DNA of 64,000 nt from Shinisaurus crocodilurus (lineage: Eukaryota; Chordata; Lepidosauria; Squamata; Shinisauridae). The DNA lies in the NCBI GenBank assembly GCA_021292165.1, contig CM037880.1, positions 25,322,051-25,386,050 of the forward strand, given 5' to 3'. The position numbers were made by a program, and so were the translations under genes. Every line of letters begins with the position of its first letter. Position 1 is the first letter of the stretch. Positions 1 to 10,860 of this stretch are shown here, in pieces. Below the pieces are notes generated by a model. That model ran no database searches, was not told the origin of the DNA, and saw only the letters and a program-made list of their open reading frames with translations.

Positions 1-538
1 GACCCAATGAGAGCAAAGCATCTGCTTGCTTGCTCGCATTTTGCTGCTGGATGATTGCCATGTACCTTCTAATCGGCACTTGGAAGGTTGCTATAAGCAA
101 GCAGGACATGAAAACAAAAAACGCCAGTGCTGCCGGTGAGCGTTGCAGCCCACTGCTAGCTGGATGAAGTCACCCTGGCGAAGTTGCCAGCCCGTTTTAC
201 GACTGCTGGAGCTAATGAGCCCTGCTTTGCTTACCGTCACTCTGTCCCAAATTCCCTACAACATAGTGAGGTGGCCACGGAATCAATTTAGCCTTTGGAA
301 TAGGGCCACGAGCTCTGGCTGAGGGCAGTTTTACACAATCCCTCCCCCCGCCCCGCAAATAACAAACAGAAGAAGCCATGCAGGGGTTTTGAGCTGCAGG
401 CCTCCTCATCGAAGGAGGAAGGGTCCATCTCCTGCAACATGCCGCTGCCCATTCAAAGCACAATCCTTGCCCCATTTTCAAACTGCCGCACCAATGATCC
501 ACTTGGACAGGCCACAAGGTGATTTTTATCTAGGTCAC
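1..538. other. No feature seen
   Basis: Unrecognised sequence at the window edge. Confidence 0.5.
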
Positions 539-541
539 TTA

Positions 542-673
542 GGGTGCAAGCCTATGCATGTTTAGACAGAAAAAAAAGTCCTACAACTCCCAGCATGCCC
601 CAGCCAGCTGGCTGGGGCATGCTCGGAGTTGTAGGACTTTTTTTTCTGTCTAAACATGCATAGGCTTGCACCC
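542..673. mobile_element. Palindromic MITE (family A), full length, TTA target site
   Basis: Near-perfect palindrome with arms 'gggtgcaagcctatgcatgt' and complement, a run of A (or T) and the shared core 'ctacaactcccagcatgccc'. Exact TTA on both sides (539-541 and 674-676). It is the longest and best conserved family A copy. Confidence 0.93.
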
Positions 674-715
674 TTAATGGTGAAATCCACATAGAGCGGG
701 TCCATTAGGCGCCAG

Positions 716-834
716 GGCGTTGATCCAGACTTAGTCATGCTTAGAATAGACCCACTGAAATCAATGGGACTTGTGTTAGCCCTGATTTACTTGTCCCATT
801 GATTCCAATGGGTCAATGACTAAGTTTGGATCCA
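716..834. mobile_element. Palindromic repeat (family C), diverged
   Basis: 'actgaaatcaatgggacttg' faces 'cccattgattccaatgggtc', the family C core doubled. Confidence 0.65.
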
Positions 835-836
835 AT

Positions 837-953
837 CCCTAACCTACCTCACAGGGTTGTTGTGGGGATAAAATGGAGAGAAGGAGGAGGATTATGTAAG
901 CCGCCTGGGGTTCCTTGCAGGAAAAAAGGCGGGTAATAAATAAATAAATAAAT
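837..953 (+). mobile_element. tRNA-derived SINE with L2-type tail, 5' truncated
   Basis: 'taacctacctcacagggttg', 'aagccgcctggggttccttg', 'aaaaaaggcgggtaataaat' and a TAAATAAATAAA end. Confidence 0.85.
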
Positions 954-1159
954 AAAATCCCGGGTTTTATTTTAAACACTTGTTGCCCACATGGACCTGC
1001 AATCCATGTGGGCAACTCATCCGCCCTTTGAGACCAATTTACATGTTTACACGGGAAGCACGGTTGCTGTGTGTAGCTGGGTTTTGCAGTGATGGCTAAA
1101 CATCATTGTGTGTGATGCAAGGTTGAAGATATGGATTTCCAAATGCATACTAGGGACTT

Positions 1160-1400
1160 ACAGGCAGGTGAGAGTGTTGGACTGGGACTCGGGAGATCCA
1201 GGTTCTAGTCCCCGCTCAGCCATGAAACTTGCTGGGTGACTTTGGGCCAGTCGCTGACTCCCAGCCTAACCTACCTCACAGGGTGGTTGTTGTGAGGAGA
1301 AAATGGAGAGGAGGAGGAGGAGGAGGAGGATTGTGTAAGCCGCCTTGGGTTCCTTGCAGGAAAAAAGGCGGGGTATAAATATAATAAATAAATAAATAAA
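1160..1400 (+). mobile_element. tRNA-derived SINE with L2-type tail
   Basis: 'gagagtgttggactgggact', B-box 'aggttctagtccccgctcag', 'ctaacctacctcacagggtg', a GGA expansion (1309-1330), 'aaggcggggtataaatataa' and an AAATAAATAAAT end. Head slightly truncated. Confidence 0.9.
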
Positions 1401-2608
1401 ATGAGCAATGCGTCCATTAGAAAAGGGTGAGCAGCCTTGAGCTCACCCCATAAAGGAATCATGCCCTTTGACTCTTCCATTCGAGGACTCAAAAAACCTC
1501 ACTGAGGGGTTCCGAACATTCAAAAGAATGCTCGAAAGGCCCGATTGATTCCCTCTGCTACCCTAATCCCCAATCCCAAGGGGAGAAACTACACCTGAGG
1601 AGGGGACAGGACACGGTGGCAGGCAGTGGCTCCCTTGAGGATGGGAGAGGCATAATGATGCCGACGGTGTCTTTTTTCTGCTGGGGGAGCATGGCACCAC
1701 CACCCTACTCAAACGCTGGCGACTGCTGCCCTTCACACTTCAGGGCGTTCCAATCTTGTGAACGGCATCGTAGACACGGAGGTGGCTCTTATCACAGAAA
1801 AGGTGAAGTGGCCCCCAATAGCGCTCCACGTATGGAGATCTCAGCGGAAGGCCATCGAGACATGTCACTTTGCGGCAGGCCAGCATGGCCGTGCGGCAGA
1901 GGGAGTTCCCTGAAGGTCAGTCCAAATGCCCAGTAGTCTGGCTGTCGGGGGATCAGAAAAGCAGGTGCCACTGCCAGGTTTGAGAGGGCCCTGGGCGACA
2001 GTGTGCTCCAATGGGCCCACAAGGGCCGTCTGGTGCCCCCCCCCCGAATGCTTACCAGAGGGGCAGATGGGGACAGGCAGTGAGACAGACAGAGGCGGCA
2101 GGCCGCAGTGGGGACGGTGCTGGAAGCAGTGCTCCTTCCCCATGGCACTGTGAAGAGAGAGCTGCAGTGGACACCATCTTCATTATCTTCAGTCCCTCTG
2201 GGCCCCACTCCTGACGTGCAAGATGGCAGCAAAGCTGCATTGGGCCCTCCAGGGCCCGTGGGCCCCACCATGTTGGGTGCTGACCCCAGGCCTTTGTAAA
2301 GTACCTCAGTGCAACGGGTTGCAGCCTTGTCAAGGAGGGAGAGCTCCACGTGGGCGGTCAAGCAGTGGGGCAGCACATATGAAAAGGCAACTTGATCATT
2401 AGGACCGGCTCACGTGGCCACTTTAAAGGGGTGTCGTCGTCGTCCCTCCCCCTCTAACTTTCCAGGCACAAGGAGCCTTGTGAAAGGTCGGTGGCTGGTA
2501 GAAGCCCAAGCTATCATCATTATGTGCAAAATTGCTCGAAATCCAGCTGCTTTCGGGAAGTTGCAACTTGTGATTCGCCACAAGGGGTCACTTTCACAAT
2601 TAGAGATC
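1401..2608. other. No gene or repeat recognised
   Basis: Moderately GC-rich, with overlapping open frames on both strands between 1616 and 2376. None resembles a known family and none shows coding preference over the others. A C9 run lies at 2038-2046. Confidence 0.5.
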
Positions 2609-2797
2609 GGAAGCTGCCTTCCAGTGCCTGGCCAGACCAGGGGTCCGCCTAATTCAGTATAGCACTGACTGGCGGCGGCAGCCCAGGGTTTCAGAGAAGG
2701 GTCTTCTCAGGCTTTCCTGGAGATGCCAGGGATTGAAGCTGGTGGGACCTTCTGCATCCAAAGCATATGCTCTACCGCACTGAGCTACGGCCCTCCC
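2609..2797 (-). mobile_element. tRNA-Ala-derived SINE with CR1-type tail
   Basis: On the minus strand: 'gccgtagctcagtgcggtag', 'gcttcaatccctggcatctc', 'tactgaattaggcggacccc', and 'ggaaggcagcttccgatc'. Confidence 0.85.
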
Positions 2798-2922
2798 CCA
2801 AAGTTGCTTTAAGGGTAGAAGGGGAGCGAGCGAGCGAGCAACTTCGTGGTGATTACATCTCCACCTTCTGCGTGCCCTGGTGATTCACGCTGTTGCTGCC
2901 TCCCCCTGTGTGTTTCCTGTGG

Positions 2923-2926
<4 letters not shown>

Positions 2927-2953
<27 letters not shown>
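2927..2953. repeat. (GT)n microsatellite
   Basis: About 13 GT units. Confidence 0.97.
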
Positions 2954-3714
2954 CAGCGTGGGGGGCACACAAAACAGCAGAGATCATGCGGAGATGCCAG
3001 GCGTACGAACCAAAAGCTTACGTATACGGCCACAGCAACGTGCACCATCAGAACAGCAGGAAAGGAAACAAACAAACCGCTGCAATTGTACAAAATAGTT
3101 GCGGGTGCAGGTCGTGTGTCCCCCTCCCCCGCGCGCTTTGCAGCCCAACACATCTGGCGGGCACCAGGTTGGGGAAGCCTGCCATAAGCAATCCCGAGGG
3201 TTGGTAGCTAAGGTTCGGGACATAGGCGTGCGTACCCCGGCCGTATGCTTCCTTCTTAGCGTTTAACTGTTTCTGTCTCACGGTGCTAAATGTGCTGCAA
3301 ACTCTCGCAGCACACCGATCAGTTGCACGATTTTTCCTAATGGGGAAACTTGAACGGTTGCTTGCGTGAGATCAGCCCTTGCCTCCTGCTTGCTGGCGTG
3401 TCCTCCAGTACAGCGAGCTCAGTCAGGCCCTCGTGCCAAAAGGGAGCGCGCTAGAGCTAGCACAGCCCTCGTCGCTGGTCAGGCCGAGAAGAGCCAAGCC
3501 CCCTCCTTAATTAGCCTGAGGCGCCATCTGCTGGACATCTCTGAGAAGTTCATACGCTGGGCGCATGCCTGCCATCCTGTAACCACCAGACTTCGATTCT
3601 CAGCCTCAGGTCAGGTCAGGAGCCTAAAACAACTGAGGTTCTGTGCAGTGGCTGCTGGTGGCCAATCTGGTGGAGCAGAGGATGGGTCAGCTGAGGTGGA
3701 GCTAAGGGGTCTCC

Positions 3715-3925
3715 AGAGTCAAACCCCACTGTAAGCACATTTGGCCCTAAAAAAAAACACCCAACAACCCCACCCTTTAAGAAATCCACAGCCCCACTGC
3801 AAGCACATTTGGCCCTTAAAAAAAAAAAATCACAGCCACACTGCAAGCACATTTCAACATAAAATAAATCCACAGCCCCACTGCAAGCACCTTTAGCCAT
3901 TTTAAAAGATTCACAGCCCTAAACA
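3715..3925. repeat. Degenerate minisatellite, four units
   Basis: The unit 'ccacagccccactgcaagca' plus 'catttggccctt' and an A run occurs near 3721, 3787, 3832 and 3871, with spacings of 68, 44 and 39 bp. Length differences come mainly from the A-rich parts. Confidence 0.88.
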
Positions 3926-5414
3926 ACAAAGCAACTCCCCCACCAGATAAAAGGAAGAAACGAAAAATACATATTTACATACAATTCGTAGTTGTTCTGG
4001 CTCGCTCCTCTCTTACAGGAAATATTGAAGAAAAATAACTAAAATGGATAAGGGCATGCTCGCTCTCTCCCACACAAACTTAATGCTAAATTCAGAAATG
4101 TAATCCCCTAGACAGTGACTCTGGAGAAGCAACCAATCCCGTGGTGAAGCAACCAAGGAAAGGGAGGCAAAACGGCTGAGGGCAACAAAAAGAAAAGCAG
4201 CCAGTCCCCAGCCCCAGCCAGTCCCATTTTGATTGGCCGGCTGCCTGGCCCATCCCCACCTCATTCTTCTTCTCAGTAGTCCATGTGGCCTCACTGCAGC
4301 CCACTGTCACTCATCATGACAGCGCCCACTGCCATGGCCCCCAGGGAGAGTCCAAACCTGCAGGCAGCTGCATTCATCCATATCGACAAACCAGTCCTAG
4401 CAGTTTTCCTCCTCTCCACCAGGAGCAGGGCTTTTGTCAAGCTATTGGGTCTTCATTGCCCATTCAAGAGTAGGCCGCCCCAAAATACTTTGCATTACAA
4501 TATATATACAATTAATATATTGTTGCTGGGAAACTAATTTCCTCCCAGCTACTCTGTGAGGATTGCAGCTCAGCTCGGAGGGAACAGGAAAGTCTGGGGG
4601 TGGGGTGGGGTGGCTGGTGATGTCGGCATCCCTATTTATTTATGTTTTAAAGTGCCAGCGCTGTATCTCTGTGAGCCCTGGCTCCACTGCATACATCCAG
4701 TTTTCTTTCTCTGCCTTCCTACATGTTCCATTACACAGCCACAAGGTGGAGCTGTGGTATAGCGCAATTGCAGAAATACACACCTCTGTTTTAGCATGAT
4801 TTAGCATGATAGCCAGATAATAGCTCACGTTCCCCATGCCAAAAAAAAAAAAAAAAGCATGGAAATGCTTGGAAAGCACAGGAGAGGCCCTGGAAGATGG
4901 CACCATCCGGTCAAGCACCAGTAAACTACCGTGAGTGAAAAATTACAAGTGCACAATAAATACCTTGTGTAGAGAAGCCTTAAGTTGTAAAAAGAAATTT
5001 GCTGCTCTTTTAAAAAACTATTCTGAATTTTTGGAGATTACCTTTAAAGAGTACTGATATGACGTATCAAGTTACTTTTTACTTTCTGGCTGCCCAAATG
5101 TGGCAAGAGATCATAGATGCAACACCCCCCCCCCACCAGGAATCACACACTGCCTTTAATCTTTTGCTCCATAAGTGGTAGATTTCTTAAGCTTAACAGG
5201 TCTGGCCTGCAATGAGATGCAGACTGTTCCCATATCAGGAAATATTTATAACACACCGGTTAGGTTACTGTACTGTGGCCAACAGTGGAAATCTGCTGAA
5301 GGAAAGGAAGTTGAAAGAACATCATAAAAGCAAAAGCACAAAAGTAGGTTTTAAAAAAAGGACTCTAGCTTGATTCTTCAGTTGTTAAAACTGTCTTTAA
5401 GACTGAGGGTCAGA
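3926..5414. other. No gene recognised
   Basis: An A14 run at 4841-4855 and a C10 run at 5126-5135; otherwise unrecognised. Confidence 0.5.
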
Positions 5415-5590
5415 TATTTTATTTATTTATTTATTACATTTCTAATGTGCCCAATAGCTAATGTTCTCTGGGTGGATTACAAACCTACAATATTTAAAAA
5501 CCTAAACTGTTTAAAAACCTAAAATACAATAGAACAGTAAAAAACAAAATACAATAAAATATTTAAAATAATAAAATACAATATAATGTA
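5415..5590 (-). mobile_element. L2-type LINE 3' end fragment
   Basis: On the minus strand the region ends in 'aataaataaataaa', preceded by a 'gtaatccacccagagaacat'-like L2 3' UTR end. Confidence 0.6.
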
Positions 5591-5639
5591 TTTTAGAAAG
5601 ATAGGCATTTTCTATCTTTAGAAAGATAGGAATATAATA

Positions 5640-5895
5640 CAGTAATACCTTGGATTGGAAGTAACTTGGTTTGAGAGCGTTTTGCAAGACAAGCAAATTT
5701 TTAAATCTTTATTTATTTATTTTTGACTTGATATACAAGCGACATCTTGCAATACAAGTACTGTAGTACTGCTTAAATTAAAAATCTCTGTACAATTTTT
5801 TTTTGGGGGGGAGGGATTTCATTTTGATATAAGAGTGTTTTGGATTACAAACACGTTTCCGGAACGAATTATGCTCTCAATCCAAGGCATGACTG
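5640..5895 (+). mobile_element. Palindromic MITE, CAGTAATACCTTGG family
   Basis: A 256-bp element flanked by TA (5638-5639 and 5896-5897), with ends 'cagtaataccttggattgga' and complement of 'cagtcatgccttggattgag'. Same family as 23327-23577 (opposite orientation) and 46093-47316. Confidence 0.9.
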
Positions 5896-6449
5896 TATGT
5901 AAATGTGTGACACATAAATAAATAATTAAATAAATAAATAAATAAATGACACTGAATGCAATGGGACTTACTTCTATGCATAGGATTGGTCTGTAAGTTT
6001 GCAGATGTGTGATGCAGGTTGCGTTGTAGAGATCTGTTGATCCTTCCATTCTTAACTGGCTTCTTGATGTCCCTGCCCCCTTGTATTGTGTTCTATTTGT
6101 ACTGATGTTCTTACCCCCTTGTATTGTAAACAAATTACCACCACATTCACGTCAGGGCCGGATTAAGAGCATTATGGGCCTGGTGCTGAGGATTTTGGTG
6201 GGCCTTTTTATGGAAATAAATAAAATGAAGACGCAATTTTATATTAAAACAAATTAAATATTTTAATTACCATTAAAGTGCCAAAACAGAAACATATTGA
6301 AAATATTTCTTTTTTTGTAAACAATAAGCTTGTTAACTCAATAAAACCGTTCATCACATATCGTTGATGATAAGTACCTCCACGTGTTTTAACCTCTAGG
6401 GCAGTCTTCCCCAACCGGGGCCCTTCCAAATGTTTGGGGGCCCAGCTCC

Positions 6450-6597
6450 CATCTTCCCCAGCCACTGGCCATGCTGCCTGAGGCAAATGAGAACTGTAGT
6501 CCAAATATCCAAGAGGGATATTTGGTGAACTCTGTTCTCTGGGGTTTTTCAAAATAAAACTTAAAATGCCACACAATTCCCCATGAAAGCGCACGTG

Positions 6598-6634
<37 letters not shown>

Positions 6635-6892
6635 AGCCAAGCAGGTGACATTTTGCAGGCGGCAGGAGGATCAACACCCCCAAAAGGCAGACACATTCAC
6701 ATAAATAGAACATTCACAACAACCATTTTTAAATAAACATAAACCATCTTCCCCAGCCACTGGCCATGCTGCCTGAGGCAAATGAGAACTGTAGTCCAAA
6801 ATATCCAAGAGGGATATTTGGTGAACTCTGTTCTCTGGGGTTTTTCAAAATAAAACTTAAAATGCCACACAATTCCCCATGAAAGCGCACGT

Positions 6893-6928
<36 letters not shown>

Positions 6929-6988
6929 AGCCAAGCAGGTGACATTTTGCAGGCGGCAGGAGGATCAACACCCCCAAAAGGCAGACAC
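6450..6988. repeat. Tandem duplication of about 245 bp at 295-bp spacing
   Basis: 6450-6694 and 6745-6988 are nearly identical, from 'catcttccccagccactggc' through the (CA)n run to 'aaaaggcagacac'. They differ by a single inserted A, one base before the CA run and CA-run length. Confidence 0.95.
6602..6629. repeat. (CA)n microsatellite
   Basis: About 14 CA units. The second copy lies at 6893-6923. Confidence 0.97.
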
Positions 6989-7667
6989 CCACACCCACAA
7001 ACACACAGCCCTTACGTTCAGTTTGGCTCACAAAAGAGGGAAAGCCCTTTTACAGAAAAGAAGGAGAAGGAGAACTTGCAGAATTTTCCCCAAATTATTT
7101 ATTAAAAAAAAAAAAAAAGCCACAACAAAAAGCCAGGAAGCTTTGCTTGACCAAGAATAATTGTGTTGTTCTTGTTGCTTTTTTTGTTGTTGTTGTTAAA
7201 CTAGCATTTGAACAATTGAGCTGCGAATCAGAAAGATCTTTTGCTCGAGGCTGGAGAGAGAGGTCCCTTCTAAATCTGAATATTACAGACCCTAGCAAGC
7301 CCCCCATGTGCTAGAGTTCTCACAAAAGAAATGTAGTAACAGTGATTGAAATGCAAAGATACTGAAATGCTAATTTGAGAACAACAGTTCTTGCTAGGTC
7401 TTGCCTCAAGCCTGTAATGCAGATGTGCTTAGAACACCTTTCTAATCTTGAAAAAATCATTAATTATGCTGAATGATAACGATCAGAGCTAACCGAAGGG
7501 GGAAAAATCGCCGCGTGTCCCTATAATTGCGGGCCGATTGTCTGTTAAAGGCCTGGAGCGGCCGCTCCCACAGCCCCTATCTTAATCCGGCCATGGTTCA
7601 CGTGATATTTTTGATGCTGGAATGGGTGTCCAATTCAACATGGCCAGGTAGGTGTCTCTAGCACAGG
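6989..7667. other. No feature seen
   Basis: An A15 run (7104-7118) and a TTG run; otherwise unrecognised. Confidence 0.5.
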
Positions 7668-7790
7668 GACATGCAATCTGGTGCTCTCCAGATGTTTTGG
7701 ACTACAATTCCCACCAGCCCCAGCGAGCATGGCCAATGGCTAGGGGTACTGACAATTGCCGTCTAAAACATCTAGAAGGCACTGGGTTCC
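7668..7790. mobile_element. Palindromic MITE (family D)
   Basis: 'gcaatctggtgctctccaga', 'actacaattcccaccagccc', 'gagcatggccaatggctagg', with a diverged right arm 'ctaaaacatctagaaggcac'. Confidence 0.8.
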
Positions 7791-7804
7791 CTCCTGCGCA
7801 TAGT

Positions 7805-8120
7805 TAAATTATGGAATTCAGTTCCACAAGACGTAGTGATGGCCACCAATTTGGAGGGCCTTAAAAGGGGATTGGACAAATTCCTGGAGGAGGAGGAGGC
7901 TATCAATGGCTACTAGTCTTGATTGGCGATGTGCTTCCTCCAGTATCAGAGGCAGTATGCCTATGTACACCACCAGTTGCTGGGGAACATGGGCGGGAGG
8001 GTGCTGTTGCACTCATGTGCTGCTTGGGACATGGGCAGCTGGTTGGCCACTGTGTGAACAGAATGCTGGACTTGATGGACCCTTGGTCTGATCCAGCAGG
8101 GCTGGTCTTAGGTTCTTACC
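7805..8120 (+). mobile_element. CR1-type LINE 3' end
   Basis: 'cacaagacgtagtgatggcc', 'ttggacaaattcctggagga', 'ttgatggacccttggtctga', 'tccagcagggctggtcttag'. Non-coding 3' region of a squamate CR1-type element. Confidence 0.87.
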
Positions 8121-9242
8121 TACCACTGCTTTAGCACCATGCTGGCCCTTATTTTATTACAAATTTGCAAAACTGCCCCTCTGCTGCTGCCCTTCCTGGT
8201 GATACTGACTCCCCCCCCCCCCCATTTGGTGTCACCTGATGTTTCGGTGCCCAAATCACTCATCCCCTTACACAGAAACATAAATGCAAGAAAGGGTTTC
8301 ACAGTAGGCATTTTTAGCTGTCCCTTGAATATTGTTTGCTGGGCCCCTAATAGGAGCCTAGACTAGGCCAGAAAGGGTAAAAGCAGTCAAGGTAAATTAG
8401 TTCAGATATTACTAGAGCAAAAACCTCATTACTTGAATGAATTGCAGAGCATAAACCCGACAAAAGACATTTGAGTTAGACGGTGAAATATCACACAAGG
8501 GCCTGGTAAATAAAAACCAGCCGGATCAATTTCTTTTCTTTTCTTTTCTTCTCCCTCTCCCCCCCCCCCCGCTCTCTACCGTGATGCCCCCATTCATCAC
8601 TGAGTATACAGCGCACAACAGTTGAAGCACTTATGATAAAATGTTGCCAGCTCCAGCTACATTATTATAAAAACAACATCTAATTTATGGACTTAGAATG
8701 CCAATGCATTTCTTAACAGTAAGTCACTCACCACTGCCTAAGATGGGCTATAAAAAAAAGCAGAAGGTACAATGGCTTCTCTCACTGTTTGCAGCATCAC
8801 AGTAATCAACCCAAAATGTCCAACCATGAAAATTAACACCGATTAAACCCCATAGCCTGATCTAATCATGGCCTAACATACTGTGACAAAATAGTGCATT
8901 TTCTAGGCAAGGAGTTTAACATTTAGGCAACTGAAAATGTAGAGAGTGTCTCAGAATGTACCTGGGGCTGTGAATGGGTGTTTTTAGGTTTAATAGCAAA
9001 TTTGAAAGGATGATGCTTTTTTCCTTTAAAAAAAATTTTTTTTTTAGGAAGAGTTCATCTACGAAAAGCCGGCTTGCTTACTGTATGTTGGGGTTGGATC
9101 AACTTTTCCAAGCTCTGGGCTTCATAAACAAAACATCATCTGGAGAGCTGAGAGCCACCATTCCAATCCCACTATTGCCACTGTGCTGGGGTTCATCCAA
9201 ATTACATCACAAGCTAGAGTCCTATCTCTTCGCAGGTAAGCG
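8121..9242. other. No gene seen
   Basis: C-rich runs (8210-8223, 8558-8570) and a TTTTC run near 8532. No repeat family recognised. Confidence 0.5.
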
Positions 9243-9450
9243 TGGGGTGGGGCGTGGCTCAGAGGCAGAGCACCTGCTTTGCATGCAGAAGGTCCCAGGT
9301 TTGATCCCCGGCATCTCCAGGGTAGGCCTGGGAAAGACTTCGGTCTGCGACCCAGGAGAGCCACTGCTGCCAGCCAGTGTCGACAATACTGGACTAGATG
9401 GACCCGTGGTCTGACTCAGTATAAGGCAGCTTCCTATGTTCCCATGTTCC
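9243..9450 (+). mobile_element. tRNA-Ala-derived SINE with CR1-type tail, full length
   Basis: Head 'ggggcgtggctcagaggcag', anticodon region 'ctgctttgcatgcagaaggt' and 'tttgatccccggcatctcca' follow tRNA-Ala(TGC), including box A and B. The tail 'ctagatggacccgtggtctg' and 'ataaggcagcttcctatgtt' matches the CR1-type 3' end. Confidence 0.93.
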
Positions 9451-9821
9451 TCTCAACAGTATTGATGTCATAAGAGGCGTCTGTCGTCATGCAGGTTACA
9501 ATATGAGCACGCAGACTCAAGTCCCTCAGCACACAGGGCTCTAGTTCCTCTCCTTCCATGGTATTGTGATACCCTTGAACCCAGCCCCAAACAAGCTTCT
9601 TTCAACCCTTTCGCAACACCTGGTTTTCATATTTAATTGCAATATCATAATCAGGACTCATTTGTGGGGTGGGGAGGGAAAAAACTGCCACATTTGAGAC
9701 TAGATAAACCACAATTCCTACTCACTAGCTGGTAAATTCAGGGCTCATTAGCCTAATGAGGCCATCCCCACAGTATAAAATGCATCCATCGACACAGCTC
9801 TGCAAAAACAGGGGGCTTTTT

Positions 9822-10500
9822 ATCAGCTTAGGCTGATATACCAGCTGCGACCCTATCTGGACAGAGATAGCCTGGCGACAGTTATCCATGCTCTGGTAAC
9901 CTCCCAGTTGGATAACTGCAATGCGTTGTGCAGTGCAAGTGGCTACCTGTGTGAGGACAGTTCAGAAATGTCGGTTAGCTCAAAATAGAGCAGCTAGGCT
10001 ACCAACTGGGACTGCTTGAGATGATCATGTGATGCTAGTGCATTTGTCAGCTGCACACACCAGCTTCCAGTCCATTTCTAGGCCAAATTCAAAGTCTTGG
10101 TGTTGAGCTAAACGACTTGGGGCCAGAGGATCAAAAGGCTACCTGGTGGATTGCCTTCCCCACTATGGACCTGTGCAGTCATTAAGACCCTTGCTGGTTG
10201 TCCCGTGTCCTGGAGGCTGTCATCTGTGGTGGCGCCCGCCCACCTCATGGAATGCCCTCCCCCGCACTGGGATTCGGGAGGCACCAATTGTGGCTTTAGG
10301 CACCATAGAAGACTCAACTCTTTACCCAGGCCTTCCCTGAGTGAGTGTGCCGCCCACCCCAGTGTGTTTGCTAATCCTGGTACGGTGAATACTTGGCTTT
10401 GATGTTTTGACAAGTGTTTTGTTTTAATGCATTCTCTTTGTAAATGTCTTAGATATATTTTTTAAATATGGTAAGCAGTATATTCATTCATTAGTAGTAT
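9822..10500 (+). mobile_element. L2-type LINE fragment (RT C-terminus and 3' end)
   Basis: Translation in broken frames gives pieces like QLRPYLDRDSLATVIHALVT and SQLDNCNALC, the L2 RT thumb region. It is followed by 'catggaatgccctcccccgc' and a 3' UTR. Confidence 0.85.
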
Positions 10501-10519
10501 TAGTATTATTACAGCCGCA

Positions 10520-10860
10520 GCCGCAGCAGCAACCTCTCCTCCTATATGTTCCTGCCTGGACCCTTAGGTCATCTTTGGAAGCTCTTCTTCAGAAGCCCTC
10601 TTCCGGGTGCCCCCACCAAAGGAAATTAGCTGGGTGGCTAATTTGGAATGCCCTCCCCGAAGTGCTCATCTGGCACCCACAATTACTTTTTCAGCACCTG
10701 GCAAAGACCTTTCTCCCCCCTCCCCCCAGCCATTTCAGATATTAGATTTTATGGCTATTTTATATATATTGTTTTTCCTGTGCTGTGTTTTTTTTTTCTG
10801 CGTTTGTTTATTTTAGCTTTATGTAATCTTCCCAGCGAACTCTTATGATTAAAAATATAA
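10520..10860 (+). mobile_element. L2-type LINE 3' end
   Basis: 'aatttggaatgccctccccg', 'cagcacctggcaaagacctt', 'ttttatggctattttatata'; a second, more diverged 3' end next to the one above. Confidence 0.75.

Noticed and set aside
1616..2376. Coding gene in the overlapping open frames around 1.6-2.4 kb
   Set aside because: Frames overlap on both strands, have no recognisable domain, and lack convincing splice or start context.
9243..9320. Functional tRNA-Ala gene
   Set aside because: The cloverleaf has mismatches in stems, and the sequence is part of a repeated SINE with a LINE-type tail.
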